This document shows positions 42,179 to 49,901 of a DNA stretch of 51,510 nt, in pieces (the first letter of the stretch is position 1; each line of letters starts with the position of its first letter). The DNA comes from an uncultured Christensenella sp. (GTDB lineage Bacteria > Bacillota > Clostridia > Christensenellales > Borkfalkiaceae), in the NCBI GenBank assembly GCA_910579585.1, contig CAJTVA010000007.1, positions 1 to 51,510 of the forward strand, given 5' to 3'. The notes beneath the pieces were generated by a model. That model was not told where the DNA came from, searched no databases, and saw nothing but the letters and a program-made list of their open reading frames with translations. Made by a program: the position numbers and the translations under genes.

Positions 42179-42434
42179 TCAGCATAGTTTCAACGGCTAG
42201 CATTAAGCCGAGTTTAAACCCATCTTTATAGTACTGCCTTATCATTTCAGCGTGTTGTCCGCACTCACAGTCGAGAATTTCGATAAACTGCCGTTCTTGC
42301 TTGTCGTTCAAGCTCGGGCGAAACTCATCAAGAATTTCTATTGCTTTGTCCGCCGGCTTCTTCCACTCTTCCGTTACGGGAATATTATCGCTTTCGTTTT
42401 CCCATTTATATAATTGTTCAATTGCAGATTTCAT
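42174..42434 (-). CDS. DUF6809-like small protein
   Basis: An 86-aa cytosolic protein. The C-terminal half (ILDCECGQHAEMIRQYYKDGFKLGLMLAVETML) resembles the C-terminal helices of DUF6809 proteins in Clostridia, which end in YGFKLGLLLM-like text; the N-terminus (LYKWENESDNIPVTEEWKKPADKAIEIL) fits too. It is helical, has no membrane segment, and its function is unknown. AAAGGAG precedes the ATG. It is flanked by two similar CCCCGACGG hairpins and has its own -10 box. Confidence 0.7.
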   Translation of the reverse strand: MKSAIEQLYKWENESDNIPVTEEWKKPADKAIEILDEFRPSLNDKQERQFIEILDCECGQHAEMIRQYYKDGFKLGLMLAVETMLK

Positions 42435-42462
42435 ATTTTACACTCCTTTTAAATCAGTTCAA

Positions 42463-42468
42463 ATTATA
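42463..42468 (-). promoter_or_regulatory. -10 box of the DUF6809-like gene
   Basis: Minus-strand TATAAT, about 30 bases before the ATG. No good -35 is seen at 16-18 bases. Confidence 0.35.
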
Positions 42469-42521
42469 TCGCTAAAATAAAAGAAAAAATGCAATAATCA
42501 CTAAAGAGGTCAATTATTTTA

Positions 42522-42550
42522 ACTCCCCGACGGCTAAGCCGTCGGGGAGT
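42522..42550. other. Perfect hairpin similar to the thiT terminator
   Basis: ACTCCCCGACGGC/GCCGTCGGGGAGT, a 13-bp perfect stem with a TAA loop. The flanks lack a proper U-tract in either direction. Its core matches the thiT terminator stem at 42144-42169. Confidence 0.6.
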
Positions 42551-42554
42551 GTTT

Positions 42555-42740
42555 AACGGCGGGGGTAAAAATCACACTTTTTACCCCCGCACCCAATTTG
42601 CGAACCCTTTCGGCTCACCGAGAGTGAAGTGCCGCAATTGTACGCTTGTGTGCCCTTAAAAATTGCGGCACGAGGGGCGAGTAGCCCCTAAAAATCACAA
42701 AAAATTGTCGGCGCAGAATAGCCGACAATTTTTTGTGAAC
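42555..42740 (+). repeat. Structured dispersed repeat, copy C (plus orientation)
   Basis: About 186 bp. Hairpin 1 is GGGGGTAAAAA/TTTTTACCCCC, then GCACCCAATTTG, CTTTCGG/CCGAGAG, GTGCCGCAATT/AATTGCGGCAC with the GCTTGTGTGCCCTTAAA loop, GGGGC/GCCCC and the closing CACAAAAAATTGTCGGC/GCCGACAATTTTTTGTG stem around GCAGAATA. It ends directly at the rseP stop codon. The stem sequences differ from copies B and D but stay paired. Confidence 0.85.
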
Positions 42741-43871
42741 TTAACATCGTGCGAACTGTAAAATATCTACCACCACCGCAAAAACCAAAATCAGGATAAA
42801 GCCCACGGTGTGGATTATCGCTTCTATCTTGCGCGGCACGGGTTTTCGGAAGACCCATTCTATAAGGCAGAAAACTACTTTACTGCCGTCCAGCGCGGGT
42901 ATCGGCAATAGGTTGAAAACCGCAAGGTTAACGCCTATATACGCCGCGATTTCCAAAAAACTTTGCAGACTTTGGGTTGCTATTTGCGAAGTAAGCTTTA
43001 TCGTAGTGACGGGTCCGCCCATTGCGCTTAAACCCAAACTTCCCGTCAGAAGTTCGCCTAGCACTTTGAAGATAGTACCCGCTATTTTGAACGAATACAC
43101 GAAAGACGAGCCTATCGTCTGAAAAAAGCCCAAGCGGTAATTGTCCGCCGCAACGTCCCAATACTTGCCGCCGTCTTTTATTACCGTACCGACGCCGAGC
43201 GCGCGCCAAAGCTTGCTTGTATCCGACGAGCTTTCGAAGTTGCAGTCCGAACGCAGCATAACGTCCTCTGTCACCTCTTCACCGCCGCGGAATACGAGTA
43301 TCGGCACCACTTCGCCCTCGGTCTTGCCCTTTAAAGCCGACATCATATCGGTTATAAGGTATACGCGCTTGCCGTTCACTTCCAGAATAAGGTCGTTCGC
43401 TTCGAGGCTGTGTCCCTCGTAAACGGCGGCGTTTTCGGCGCCCGTATCTACGCTTCCTACCTTGAAAACCTGCTGTCCGAACGCAAACATCGACGCAATT
43501 ATCAGAAGAAGCGCCAAAACGTAGTTCATTAACGGACCGGCAAGCAAAACTATAATTCTCTTCCAGGGCGCTTTCGCGGTGAAGCTGTCCTTGTTCTCTT
43601 CCTCGCCGTTTGCGCCGTCCTCTCCGTCGAAAGCGCAGAATCCGCCCAGCGGCAGAAGCCTGACCGAAAACAGCTCGCCCGTCTTTTTCGATTTGCGCTT
43701 GAAAAGCTTCGGTCCGAAGCCGATTGCAAACTCGTTTATCTTAAATTTTAACGCTTTGCCCGCGAGGTAGTGCCCGAACTCGTGAACGGTTATCATTATA
43801 AGCAATATAAGTATTGCAAGCACAACCGAACCGACTACGGACAATACCGAAGAAACTGAAAGTAAACCCAT
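42741..43871 (-). CDS. rseP: Site-2 zinc metalloprotease RseP (RasP)
   Basis: Intramembrane protease that cleaves anti-sigma factors and signal-peptide remnants. 376 aa. HEFGH at residues 30-34 in the first membrane helix is the zinc motif; a PDZ domain occupies about 130-220 (GHSLEANDLILEVNGKRVYLITDMMSAL), and NLLPIPALDGSKVVFCLIEW near residue 318 supplies the third zinc ligand and second half of the site. Four membrane helices are visible. AAAGGA precedes the ATG. It follows dxr in the Bacillus cdsA-dxr-rasP order. Confidence 0.96.
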   Translation of the reverse strand: MGLLSVSSVLSVVGSVVLAILILLIMITVHEFGHYLAGKALKFKINEFAIGFGPKLFKRKSKKTGELFSVRLLPLGGFCAFDGEDGANGEEENKDSFTAKAPWKRIIVLLAGPLMNYVLALLLIIASMFAFGQQVFKVGSVDTGAENAAVYEGHSLEANDLILEVNGKRVYLITDMMSALKGKTEGEVVPILVFRGGEEVTEDVMLRSDCNFESSSDTSKLWRALGVGTVIKDGGKYWDVAADNYRLGFFQTIGSSFVYSFKIAGTIFKVLGELLTGSLGLSAMGGPVTTIKLTSQIATQSLQSFLEIAAYIGVNLAVFNLLPIPALDGSKVVFCLIEWVFRKPVPRKIEAIIHTVGFILILVFAVVVDILQFARC

Positions 43872-43913
43872 TAATTCCTTTACCCGCAGACAGCATAAAA
43901 GCGGGTGCGGATG

Positions 43914-45017
43914 TTACACAGATAGTTTATAAATTAATTTTTGCGCTTTCCAACGCGCGTTGCGGTCGACCTCGTCAAGCTGTTTGAAGCTGACTACTTC
44001 GTCGCGCTCGGTCGTGGAAATAACGCGCTCCACCGTCGTGAATATGTCGGTGAACTTAATTTTACCGTCTAAAAACGCTTTTACGGCAACCTCGTCCGCG
44101 GCGTTCAAAGCGCAGGGCAGGGTGCCGCCCTCTTTTCCGCAATTCAGCCCCAAATCGTACAGAGGATACTGTTTGCGGTTCAAGGGTAAAAACTCTACCG
44201 TCATAGCCTTTTTAAACGACAGCGTCTGCGCCGTCGTGGACATATGGCGGGGATAAGTGAGCGCCAGCTGAACGGGCACCTGCATATCGGGCGCGCCCAT
44301 CTGCGCCATCACCGCGCCGTCGGCGAACTCGACAAGCGAATGTACAACGCTGGTCGGCTGAATAACGGTTTCGATTTTAGAATAGGGCGCGTTGTACAGC
44401 TCGTGCGCTTCGATAACCTCGTAAGCCTTGTTTAGAAGCGTGGCGCTGTCCACGGTTATTTTCCTGCCCATCGCCCAGTTGGGGTGAGCAAGCGCCTGCG
44501 TCGGCGTAACTTTTTCAAGTTGTTCGGGAGAGTAGCTTCTGAACGGGCCGCCGCTTGCCGTCAGAATAAGTTTTTTGAAAGACGCTTCCCTTTTGTAGTT
44601 CAGACACTGCCATATCGCAGAGTGTTCGCTGTCAACGGGCAGAAGCTCGGTCGTGCTGTTTTTTAAAAGCCTGTTCACAAGCTCCCCGCCGCAAACCAGA
44701 GTTTCTTTGTTGGCAAGCGCCAGCTCTTTGCCCGCCTTTATCGCGCGCAGGCTGTATTCAAGCCCAGCGAACCCTGTTACCGCGTTAAAAATAACGTCCG
44801 CTTCTTCCAGCCCTGCGATTTCGAGCGCCTGCTCTTTATTCTTGGAAGCCGCCGCATAGTATTTTGGCGCGTATATCTTGACCTGACGGTTGAACTCTTT
44901 AGAGTCGTCGTTGGCGACAAGCCCCACGATTGTGAAGCTGTTCGGATGAAGACGGACTGCGTTTAAAACCTGCAAGCCTATCGAACCTGTTGAACCGAGT
45001 AAAGCTATCTTTTTCAT
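43914..45017 (-). CDS. dxr: 1-deoxy-D-xylulose 5-phosphate reductoisomerase
   Basis: First committed step of the MEP isoprenoid pathway, using NADPH. 367 aa. The cofactor loop LLGSTGSIGLQ starts at residue 6; the metal and substrate motif VDSEHSAIWQ is near residue 140; GGPFRSY and NWAMGRKITVDSATL follow, with a glutamate ligand in KAYEVIEAHELY. The start was set at 45017; the frame to 45065 adds a non-family extension. Only a weak binding site (GCGGGT) precedes it. A structured repeat copy lies immediately upstream, between cdsA and dxr. Confidence 0.96.
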   Translation of the reverse strand: MKKIALLGSTGSIGLQVLNAVRLHPNSFTIVGLVANDDSKEFNRQVKIYAPKYYAAASKNKEQALEIAGLEEADVIFNAVTGFAGLEYSLRAIKAGKELALANKETLVCGGELVNRLLKNSTTELLPVDSEHSAIWQCLNYKREASFKKLILTASGGPFRSYSPEQLEKVTPTQALAHPNWAMGRKITVDSATLLNKAYEVIEAHELYNAPYSKIETVIQPTSVVHSLVEFADGAVMAQMGAPDMQVPVQLALTYPRHMSTTAQTLSFKKAMTVEFLPLNRKQYPLYDLGLNCGKEGGTLPCALNAADEVAVKAFLDGKIKFTDIFTTVERVISTTERDEVVSFKQLDEVDRNARWKAQKLIYKLSV

Positions 45018-45102
45018 AATTATTATACCCGCTAAAAATTTTTTAATGACAAAAAGCCGCATCACTCTGCGACAATTTTATCAAAATATTTATAAAATAA
45101 TA

Positions 45103-45284
45103 AATAGCGCGACCAAAAACCACGTTTTTGGGTCAGCGCACCCAATTTGTGGCTTTGCCACCTCCGCGGTGGAAATTTGCGCAGATTATATGCTTGTGTG
45201 CCTATAAAAATTGCGCAAAGGGCTGCAGAGCTGCCCAAAATCACGAAAATATGCGGCGCAGAATAGCCGCTTATTTTCGTGAAC
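45103..45284 (+). repeat. Structured dispersed repeat, copy D (plus orientation)
   Basis: About 182 bp. Hairpin 1 is GACCAAAAAC/GTTTTTGGGTC; then GCGCACCCAATTTG, GTGGC-TTT-GCCAC, a central TTTGCGCA/TGCGCAAA stem with the loop box GCTTGTGTGCC, GGGC...GCCC and the closing CACGAAAATA/TATTTTCGTG around GGCGCAGAATAGCC. It ends three bases before the cdsA stop, antisense to the operon. Confidence 0.85.
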
Positions 45285-45287
45285 TGT

Positions 45288-46304
45288 TTAAATTATTGTG
45301 CCGAAGCTTATCAATATTACTACGCTGCAATACAGCATACTGTCGAACCTGTCGAGAACGCCGCCGTGCCCGGGCAGAATTTTACCCATATCCTTTACGC
45401 CGCACTCGCGCTTAATGGCGCTTTCGAAAAGGTCGCCAACCTGTGCCATCAGCGACGTTACAAGCCCGACGAGCACGAAAGATACTAGCGGCGGGAAGGT
45501 TTCGCTTCTTACCGTAAGGAAGATGTCGTTAAACCTCGTATAGAATACGTCGCCGTTGATGCCGCCCAAAAAGTACATTAAATAGTAAACGACGATTGCC
45601 GCAAGCACGCCGCCAATAAGCCCGCCGACCGCGCCTATAACCGTCTTGTTGGGGGAAAGCTGGGGCGCAAGCTTCAAAGGCGCGACCTTTTTTAACGAAC
45701 TGCCTATTATATATGCGCCCGAATCGGTCAGAACGGGAACCATAAACACAAGGAGAATCGCCGCCATAGAGTTCTCCCCCAGGTGGTTGATTGCCGATAA
45801 AAGTGCGGAAAGCACGCCACAATAGAGCATACAGAACACGCAGTAGATTGTGCCTTTAACCGAGCTTTTTTTGTGGTCGAAAACCGACGTTGCCGCAAGG
45901 AACATCACATACGCCGTGAACGCGCAGGAGATTGCCAGAAGCCCCCCCTCCATAGCCATTTCGACTAACGCGTAAAGGGGTACGGCCATTGCGCAGAACG
46001 CCATTGTTATCGCGTGCTGCGGATAAGAAATTTTGCAGTTTACGCCGCTTTCGGAACGGCTTATTGCGCGCATAAACTCATACGCGCCGAGCACCGAAAC
46101 GGCGGTAAAGCACACGTCGAAACCGATTGAGCCCCAGCCGCCCGCGACGTTGCCTGCGGGCACGCACCATTTCAGGGCGCACATCGCCACCCAAACCACG
46201 ATATAGCAAACCGAGGTAATTATGCGCTTTTGCAGCGACGTAAGCTTTTTCTTGTTATTTCCGTTATCCGCGGGCACGGTGCCCGCCACTTGCTGTTCTT
46301 CCAA
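45288..46304 (-). CDS. cdsA: Phosphatidate cytidylyltransferase
   Basis: Makes CDP-diacylglycerol from phosphatidic acid and CTP for phospholipid synthesis. 338 aa with about eight membrane helices. The family signature is complete: LSPNKTVIGAVGGLIGGVL near residue 218, then GDLFESAIKRECGVKDMGKILPGHGGVLDRFDSML near 297. It starts at a TTG (46304) with AAAGGT eight bases upstream; no better ATG fits. It is in the uppS-cdsA-dxr-rseP unit. Confidence 0.95.
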   Translation of the reverse strand: MEEQQVAGTVPADNGNNKKKLTSLQKRIITSVCYIVVWVAMCALKWCVPAGNVAGGWGSIGFDVCFTAVSVLGAYEFMRAISRSESGVNCKISYPQHAITMAFCAMAVPLYALVEMAMEGGLLAISCAFTAYVMFLAATSVFDHKKSSVKGTIYCVFCMLYCGVLSALLSAINHLGENSMAAILLVFMVPVLTDSGAYIIGSSLKKVAPLKLAPQLSPNKTVIGAVGGLIGGVLAAIVVYYLMYFLGGINGDVFYTRFNDIFLTVRSETFPPLVSFVLVGLVTSLMAQVGDLFESAIKRECGVKDMGKILPGHGGVLDRFDSMLYCSVVILISFGTII

Positions 46305-46318
46305 AATTGATACCTTTA

Positions 46319-47008
46319 TTATTTTATTTTTCCATACCGTCTTTCACGCTTTGCGTAATCTTCAAGCGCCTTGTCGAATTCCTTTTCGTCAAAGTCGGGG
46401 AATAAAACGTCAGTGAAATACAGCTCGGAATAAGCTGCCTGAAAACATAAAAAGTTGGAAAGCCGCATCTCCCCGCCCGTCCTTATAATAAGGTCGGGGT
46501 CGGGCATGCCGTCCGTGTACAATAGCGCGGAAAGCCCTTTTTCATCCAACTTTTCACCGCGTTCGACGGCGAGGTTGACCGCGCGTAAAAGCTCGCTTCT
46601 CGAACCGTAATTAATCGCAAAAATAAGCGTAAAGCCACAGTTTTCGGGCGAGTTTTTTTCGCCGTTTTCCAAAAGCGTTCTAACGTCGTCCGGCAATACC
46701 GAGATATCGCCTATGATTTTTAAACCCGCGCCCTGTGAATACAGTTTTTGCACGTTTTTAGTAAAATATTTTCTGAAAAGCGAGTACAGCCCGTCAAGCT
46801 CTTCCTTAGGGCGCATAAGGTTTTCGGTAGAAAGTGTGTAAACGGTCAGGTATTTCACCCCGCGCGCTTTGGCGTATTCGGCGATTTTAATCATTGCGCC
46901 CATACCCGCGCTATGCCCGTAAGAACGCGGCATAAGCCGTTTTTTCGCCCACCTGCCGTTGCCGTCCATTATCAGCCCGACGTGCAGTGGAATTTTATTT
47001 ACGTCCAT
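46319..47008 (-). CDS. uppS: Undecaprenyl pyrophosphate synthase
   Basis: Cis-prenyltransferase that makes the C55 lipid carrier for cell-wall synthesis. 229 aa. HVGLIMDGNGRWAKKR carries the catalytic Asp15. YLTVYTLSTENLMRPKEEL, the FAINYGSRSELLRAV segment and DPDLIIRTGGEMRLSNFLCFQAAYSELYFTD complete the family pattern. The ATG is two bases after the frr stop; there is no close binding site, so it is likely coupled to frr translation. Confidence 0.97.
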   Translation of the reverse strand: MDVNKIPLHVGLIMDGNGRWAKKRLMPRSYGHSAGMGAMIKIAEYAKARGVKYLTVYTLSTENLMRPKEELDGLYSLFRKYFTKNVQKLYSQGAGLKIIGDISVLPDDVRTLLENGEKNSPENCGFTLIFAINYGSRSELLRAVNLAVERGEKLDEKGLSALLYTDGMPDPDLIIRTGGEMRLSNFLCFQAAYSELYFTDVLFPDFDEKEFDKALEDYAKRERRYGKIK

Positions 47009-47010
47009 TA

Positions 47011-47583
47011 TTAAACGGTCATTATCTCCTTTTCCTTAGCCGCAACCGCGCCGTCGATTTCGGCTATTGCATCGGATACCGCCTTTTCAACGTCCTTTTC
47101 GCAAGCGGCGTACTCGTCCTCGGAAAGAACTTTATCCGTCTTTAATTTTTTAAGCTGTTCGAGCGCGTCGCGGCGGATATTCCTTTCCGCAACCTTCGCG
47201 TCCTCGCCCATTTTTTTGACCTGTTTGGAAAGCTCCTTTCTCCTCTCCTCCGTAAGCTGGGGGAAAGCAAGGCGGATAACTTTGCCGTCGTTGGTCGGGG
47301 TTATGCCGATATTCGACTGCTGAATAGCTTTTTCAATGCCTTTCAACAAGGATACGTCCCAGGGTGAAATTACAAGGCACCTGCCCTCCTGCACGGAGAT
47401 GTTGGAAGTCTGAGTTACGGGCGTAGGCGCGCCGTAATAATCGACCGTAACTTTGTCGAGGATATGGGGGTTAGCCCTGCCCGCGCGCACCGACGCGTAC
47501 TCTTCCTTTAAAACGCTTACGGTTTTTGTAAGCTTGTCGTCAAGAATTAAAAGTATTTCTTCAACCTGTTCGTTGTCAATCAT
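47011..47583 (-). CDS. frr: Ribosome recycling factor
   Basis: Splits post-termination ribosomes together with EF-G. 190 aa. VLKEEYASVRAGRANPHILDKVTVDYYGAPTPV, SNISVQEGRCLVISPWD and RLAFPQLTEERRKELSKQVKKMGEDAKVAERNIRRDA are family text. The start at 47583 has GGGAGA upstream; the 42-residue in-frame extension to 47709 overlaps pyrH and is not plausible. Confidence 0.97.
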   Translation of the reverse strand: MIDNEQVEEILLILDDKLTKTVSVLKEEYASVRAGRANPHILDKVTVDYYGAPTPVTQTSNISVQEGRCLVISPWDVSLLKGIEKAIQQSNIGITPTNDGKVIRLAFPQLTEERRKELSKQVKKMGEDAKVAERNIRRDALEQLKKLKTDKVLSEDEYAACEKDVEKAVSDAIAEIDGAVAAKEKEIMTV

Positions 47584-47626
47584 AATTATCTCCCATTTGA
47601 TTTTTTTAATAATATGCGGTGCAATC

Positions 47627-48337
47627 TTAATTATTGTCGATAATCGTGCCCATACGCTCGCCGCAGACGGCGCGGATAATCGAATTGTTTTCGTCAAGCC
47701 CGAACGCAAGCACGGGTATGCCGTTTTCCATACACATTGTCGCCGCGGTCGTGTCCATCGCCTTTATGCCGTTGTTGATTATATCTATATACTTTATGTG
47801 GTCGTATTTCTTCGCCTTGGGGTTGAACTTGGGGTCGCAGTCGTAAATGCCGTCGATGTTCTTCGCCATTAAAAGTAAGTCTGCTTGAATTTCGCACGCC
47901 CTCTGCGCCGCGGCAGTATCCGTGGAACAGTACGGGTTGCCCGTACCGCAAGCCATAATTACTACGCGCCCCTTTTCGAAATGATGTAAAGCTTTTCTTA
48001 AAATGTAGGGCTCGGCAACCGAGGTCATAATAAGCGCCGTCTGAACGCGTGTGGGTATCCCCCTCTGTTCGAGGGCGTCCATCATCGCAAGCGAGTTCAT
48101 AACCGTCGCAAGCATACCCATATGGTCGGCAGTGGTTCTGTCCATCTTCTTGCCCTGCCTGCCGCGCCAGAAGTTGCCGCCTCCGATAACCAGCGCGATT
48201 TCAACGCCCATATCGTGAATGGTTTTAATCTGTTCGACCACGCCCGATATGACGTTTTCGTCCAAACCGTGCCCCTGCGCACCCGCCAAGGCTTCGCCCG
48301 AAAGTTTGATAAGTACACGCTTATACTTCGGCGTCAT
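47627..48337 (-). CDS. pyrH: UMP kinase
   Basis: Phosphorylates UMP to UDP. 236 aa, amino-acid-kinase fold. Markers: RVLIKLSGEALAG near the N-terminus, ALVIGGGNFWRGRQG, the KMDRTTADHMGMLATVMNSL segment, ACGTGNPYCSTDTAAAQRACEI and a KAMDTTAATMCMENGIPV stretch at the C-terminal side. The start at 48337 has AAGGGGG upstream. It begins the pyrH-frr-uppS-cdsA-dxr-rseP run and has its own promoter. The usual upstream genes rpsB and tsf are not here; an accessory block is. Confidence 0.97.
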   Translation of the reverse strand: MTPKYKRVLIKLSGEALAGAQGHGLDENVISGVVEQIKTIHDMGVEIALVIGGGNFWRGRQGKKMDRTTADHMGMLATVMNSLAMMDALEQRGIPTRVQTALIMTSVAEPYILRKALHHFEKGRVVIMACGTGNPYCSTDTAAAQRACEIQADLLLMAKNIDGIYDCDPKFNPKAKKYDHIKYIDIINNGIKAMDTTAATMCMENGIPVLAFGLDENNSIIRAVCGERMGTIIDNN

Positions 48338-48376
48338 TTTATCCCCCTTGAACATTAATTATATTTTCTCCGAACA

Positions 48377-48405
48377 ATTATAACAGATAGCCGCCGAAAA
48401 ATCAA
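48377..48405 (-). promoter_or_regulatory. Promoter of the pyrH operon
   Basis: Minus-strand TTGATT (48405-48400), 17-base spacer and consensus TATAAT (48382-48377); start near 48370, leader about 33 bases. Confidence 0.7.
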
Positions 48406-48446
48406 CCCCAATTTACAAATATTGGGAAATTAAACGTATAAGAAAT

Positions 48447-48482
48447 AAAGTAACGCAAGTAAAAATTTACTTGCGTTACTTT
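48447..48482. terminator. 17-bp perfect inverted repeat, probable terminator
   Basis: AAAGTAACGCAAGTAAA and its exact complement around two bases. On the minus strand the tail is ATTTCTTAT. It could end the accessory transcript arriving from the right, and it marks the border with the pyrH promoter. Confidence 0.5.
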
Positions 48483-48516
48483 CGTTAATTATTTATGATT
48501 TACCGCTAAAATAAAA

Positions 48517-48805
48517 TTACTGCCTTACAATTCTTAGTATTAAAGAAGAAACCGAAACCTGAATACTGCTTTTTATTCCGAATACAAACTCAGCTTCAAT
48601 CTTTTTTACCCGATAAATAGATATAACCGTTCCCAATACCTCCCGATACCGTTCGGAAGCCGATTTTAGCCGTTTGGTTGGTCCATTCGGTATAAGTTAA
48701 GGCTCTCGCCTTTTTTAACGAATAATCGCAACCGCCGACAATCAGACAACTGAATACTGTAACGATAGCAATAATTATATATAAAATTCCATTTGCTTTT
48801 TTCAT
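48517..48805 (-). pseudogene. Small lipoprotein gene, apparently frameshifted
   Basis: From 48805 the frame encodes a 69-aa product that stops at 48596: signal peptide (ILYIIIAIVTVFSCLIV), lipobox VGGC and a short mature part (IGFRTVSGGIGNGYIYL). At a run of six A just before the stop the +1 frame continues for 26 protein-like codons (KIEAEFVFGIKSSIQVSVSS...) to a stop at 48517. Five A instead of six would give one ORF of about 95 residues. This could be a real inactivating slip or a sequencing error. No binding site is seen; a TATAAT lies nine bases before the ATG. Function unknown. Confidence 0.55.
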
Positions 48806-48921
48806 CTATAAAATATTATAAAAACACGCCGAAAAATACCGAAATTGCGGACATAATCGCACCATTCTAAATAACTTTGTTGATATGCTTATCTCTGAGA
48901 CCGCTTGATTTTTGATTATGC

Positions 48922-48945
48922 GGCGCGGTTCGTAAAAACCGCGCC
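48922..48945. other. GC-rich hairpin in accessory spacer
   Basis: GGCGCGGTT/AACCGCGCC, 9 bp, six-base loop. It lacks a U-tract. It is the only structured part of the 165-base gap 48806-48970, which is otherwise AT-rich and gene-free. Confidence 0.5.
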
Positions 48946-48970
48946 CTAATGTTTTGCAAAGTAATAAATA

Positions 48971-49369
48971 TTATAATCGGTTTACGAGTATTTCTCCGGA
49001 AGTTAAAGTTATATCGCAAAATTCTCCGTTTTCGTTTACAAGCTCCAAATAAAGCATAGCAAAATATTTGCTATATTTTATAGATGTTTCACCCTCAACG
49101 TCGTCATAAAATTCAAACGTATTTATTTTATACTTTTGTCCGCTAACGAAATGGCAACTTTTCTGATTGATAATACTTATCAAGCCGTCACGGTAAACAT
49201 GTTTACCGCCCAATTCTTGAGTATTAAATTCAATGCTGTAATTATCTTGTTGGGCAATAAATACGATTTTAAAAAGCTTTGAAGTAATAGTTAAAACGTT
49301 TTCCTCAACAGATATAATTGCTTTTATCCCTATTGCTTCTTTACCTGTAAAATTTTTTATACTGTACAT
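48971..49369 (-). CDS. Hypothetical accessory protein (132 aa)
   Basis: A soluble, beta-rich, AT-coded protein with no signal peptide. It begins MYSIKNFTGKEAIGIK, contains SIEFNTQELGG and KYFAMLYLELVNENG and ends EILVNRL. I do not recognise a family. Small size, location in a run of unrelated small genes next to a toxin-like gene and low GC fit an immunity protein, but that is inference. No good ribosome binding site: the text before the ATG is AGCGGTATAGTATT, which shares AGCGGTATAG with the end of the toxin-like gene at 50517. Confidence 0.6.
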   Translation of the reverse strand: MYSIKNFTGKEAIGIKAIISVEENVLTITSKLFKIVFIAQQDNYSIEFNTQELGGKHVYRDGLISIINQKSCHFVSGQKYKINTFEFYDDVEGETSIKYSKYFAMLYLELVNENGEFCDITLTSGEILVNRL

Positions 49370-49446
49370 AATACTATACCGCTATTCAAAGCTATCCTAA
49401 TACAAGCACGCCATCAATATAAGGTGACGTATAAATAACGATTCTC

Positions 49447-49854
49447 CTAACGCAATTTATTTCCAACATAACAGAAATACGGTCCGCATAAACTTTCGTG
49501 GGTTCTTACGTAGCACCATTTATAGTCCTTACCAATAATATAAATTTCGACCTCGTCAGATTCATCTATTTGTTTTGCGGTCATAAATTCGTCGGCAATG
49601 GGCTCCTCATTACTTATCGAGAATTTTTTATAAATCGGGTCGATTGTATAAAAAGATTGCTTTGCACCGCTTTTATCTATATCGTCGTAAGCTTTCCGCG
49701 CGTCGTCGCCTTTCAGACACGACACGAAATTATAGGAAAACGCGTGCCACAAAAAACCGCCGTCCTGACCAATGCCCGCTTTCATCATTTGTTCCGCCGA
49801 AAGTCCGCCGCAAAAAGCTTTAATCCATTTTTTGTTGTAGTTGATATTTTGCAC
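49447..49854 (-). CDS. DUF4275-family protein, likely immunity-type
   Basis: A 135-aa soluble protein. WHAFSYNFVSCLKGDDARKAYDDIDKS (about 36-62) and the C-terminal VEIYIIGKDYKWCYVRTHESLCGPYF (about 101-126) match the DUF4275 pattern (W-H-x-F-S, L-x-G-D-x-A-x-x-A, then T-H-E-x-x-x-G-P-Y-F). Members sit in Bacillota toxin/immunity loci, but the function is not established. It starts at a GTG with AAAGGAG upstream. Lower GC than the core genome. Confidence 0.7.
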   Translation of the reverse strand: MQNINYNKKWIKAFCGGLSAEQMMKAGIGQDGGFLWHAFSYNFVSCLKGDDARKAYDDIDKSGAKQSFYTIDPIYKKFSISNEEPIADEFMTAKQIDESDEVEIYIIGKDYKWCYVRTHESLCGPYFCYVGNKLR

Positions 49855-49901
49855 AAAACTCCTTTGATTTACAAGCCAAATCCGTTTTTACAAGCGATTA
49901 A

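Noticed and set aside
48590..48605. Programmed -1 frameshift at the A-run
   Set aside because: The readable continuation is in the +1 frame, not -1, so the classic slippery-site mechanism does not fit.
48922..48945. Terminator for the 132-aa gene
   Set aside because: Stable hairpin but no U-tract on either strand.
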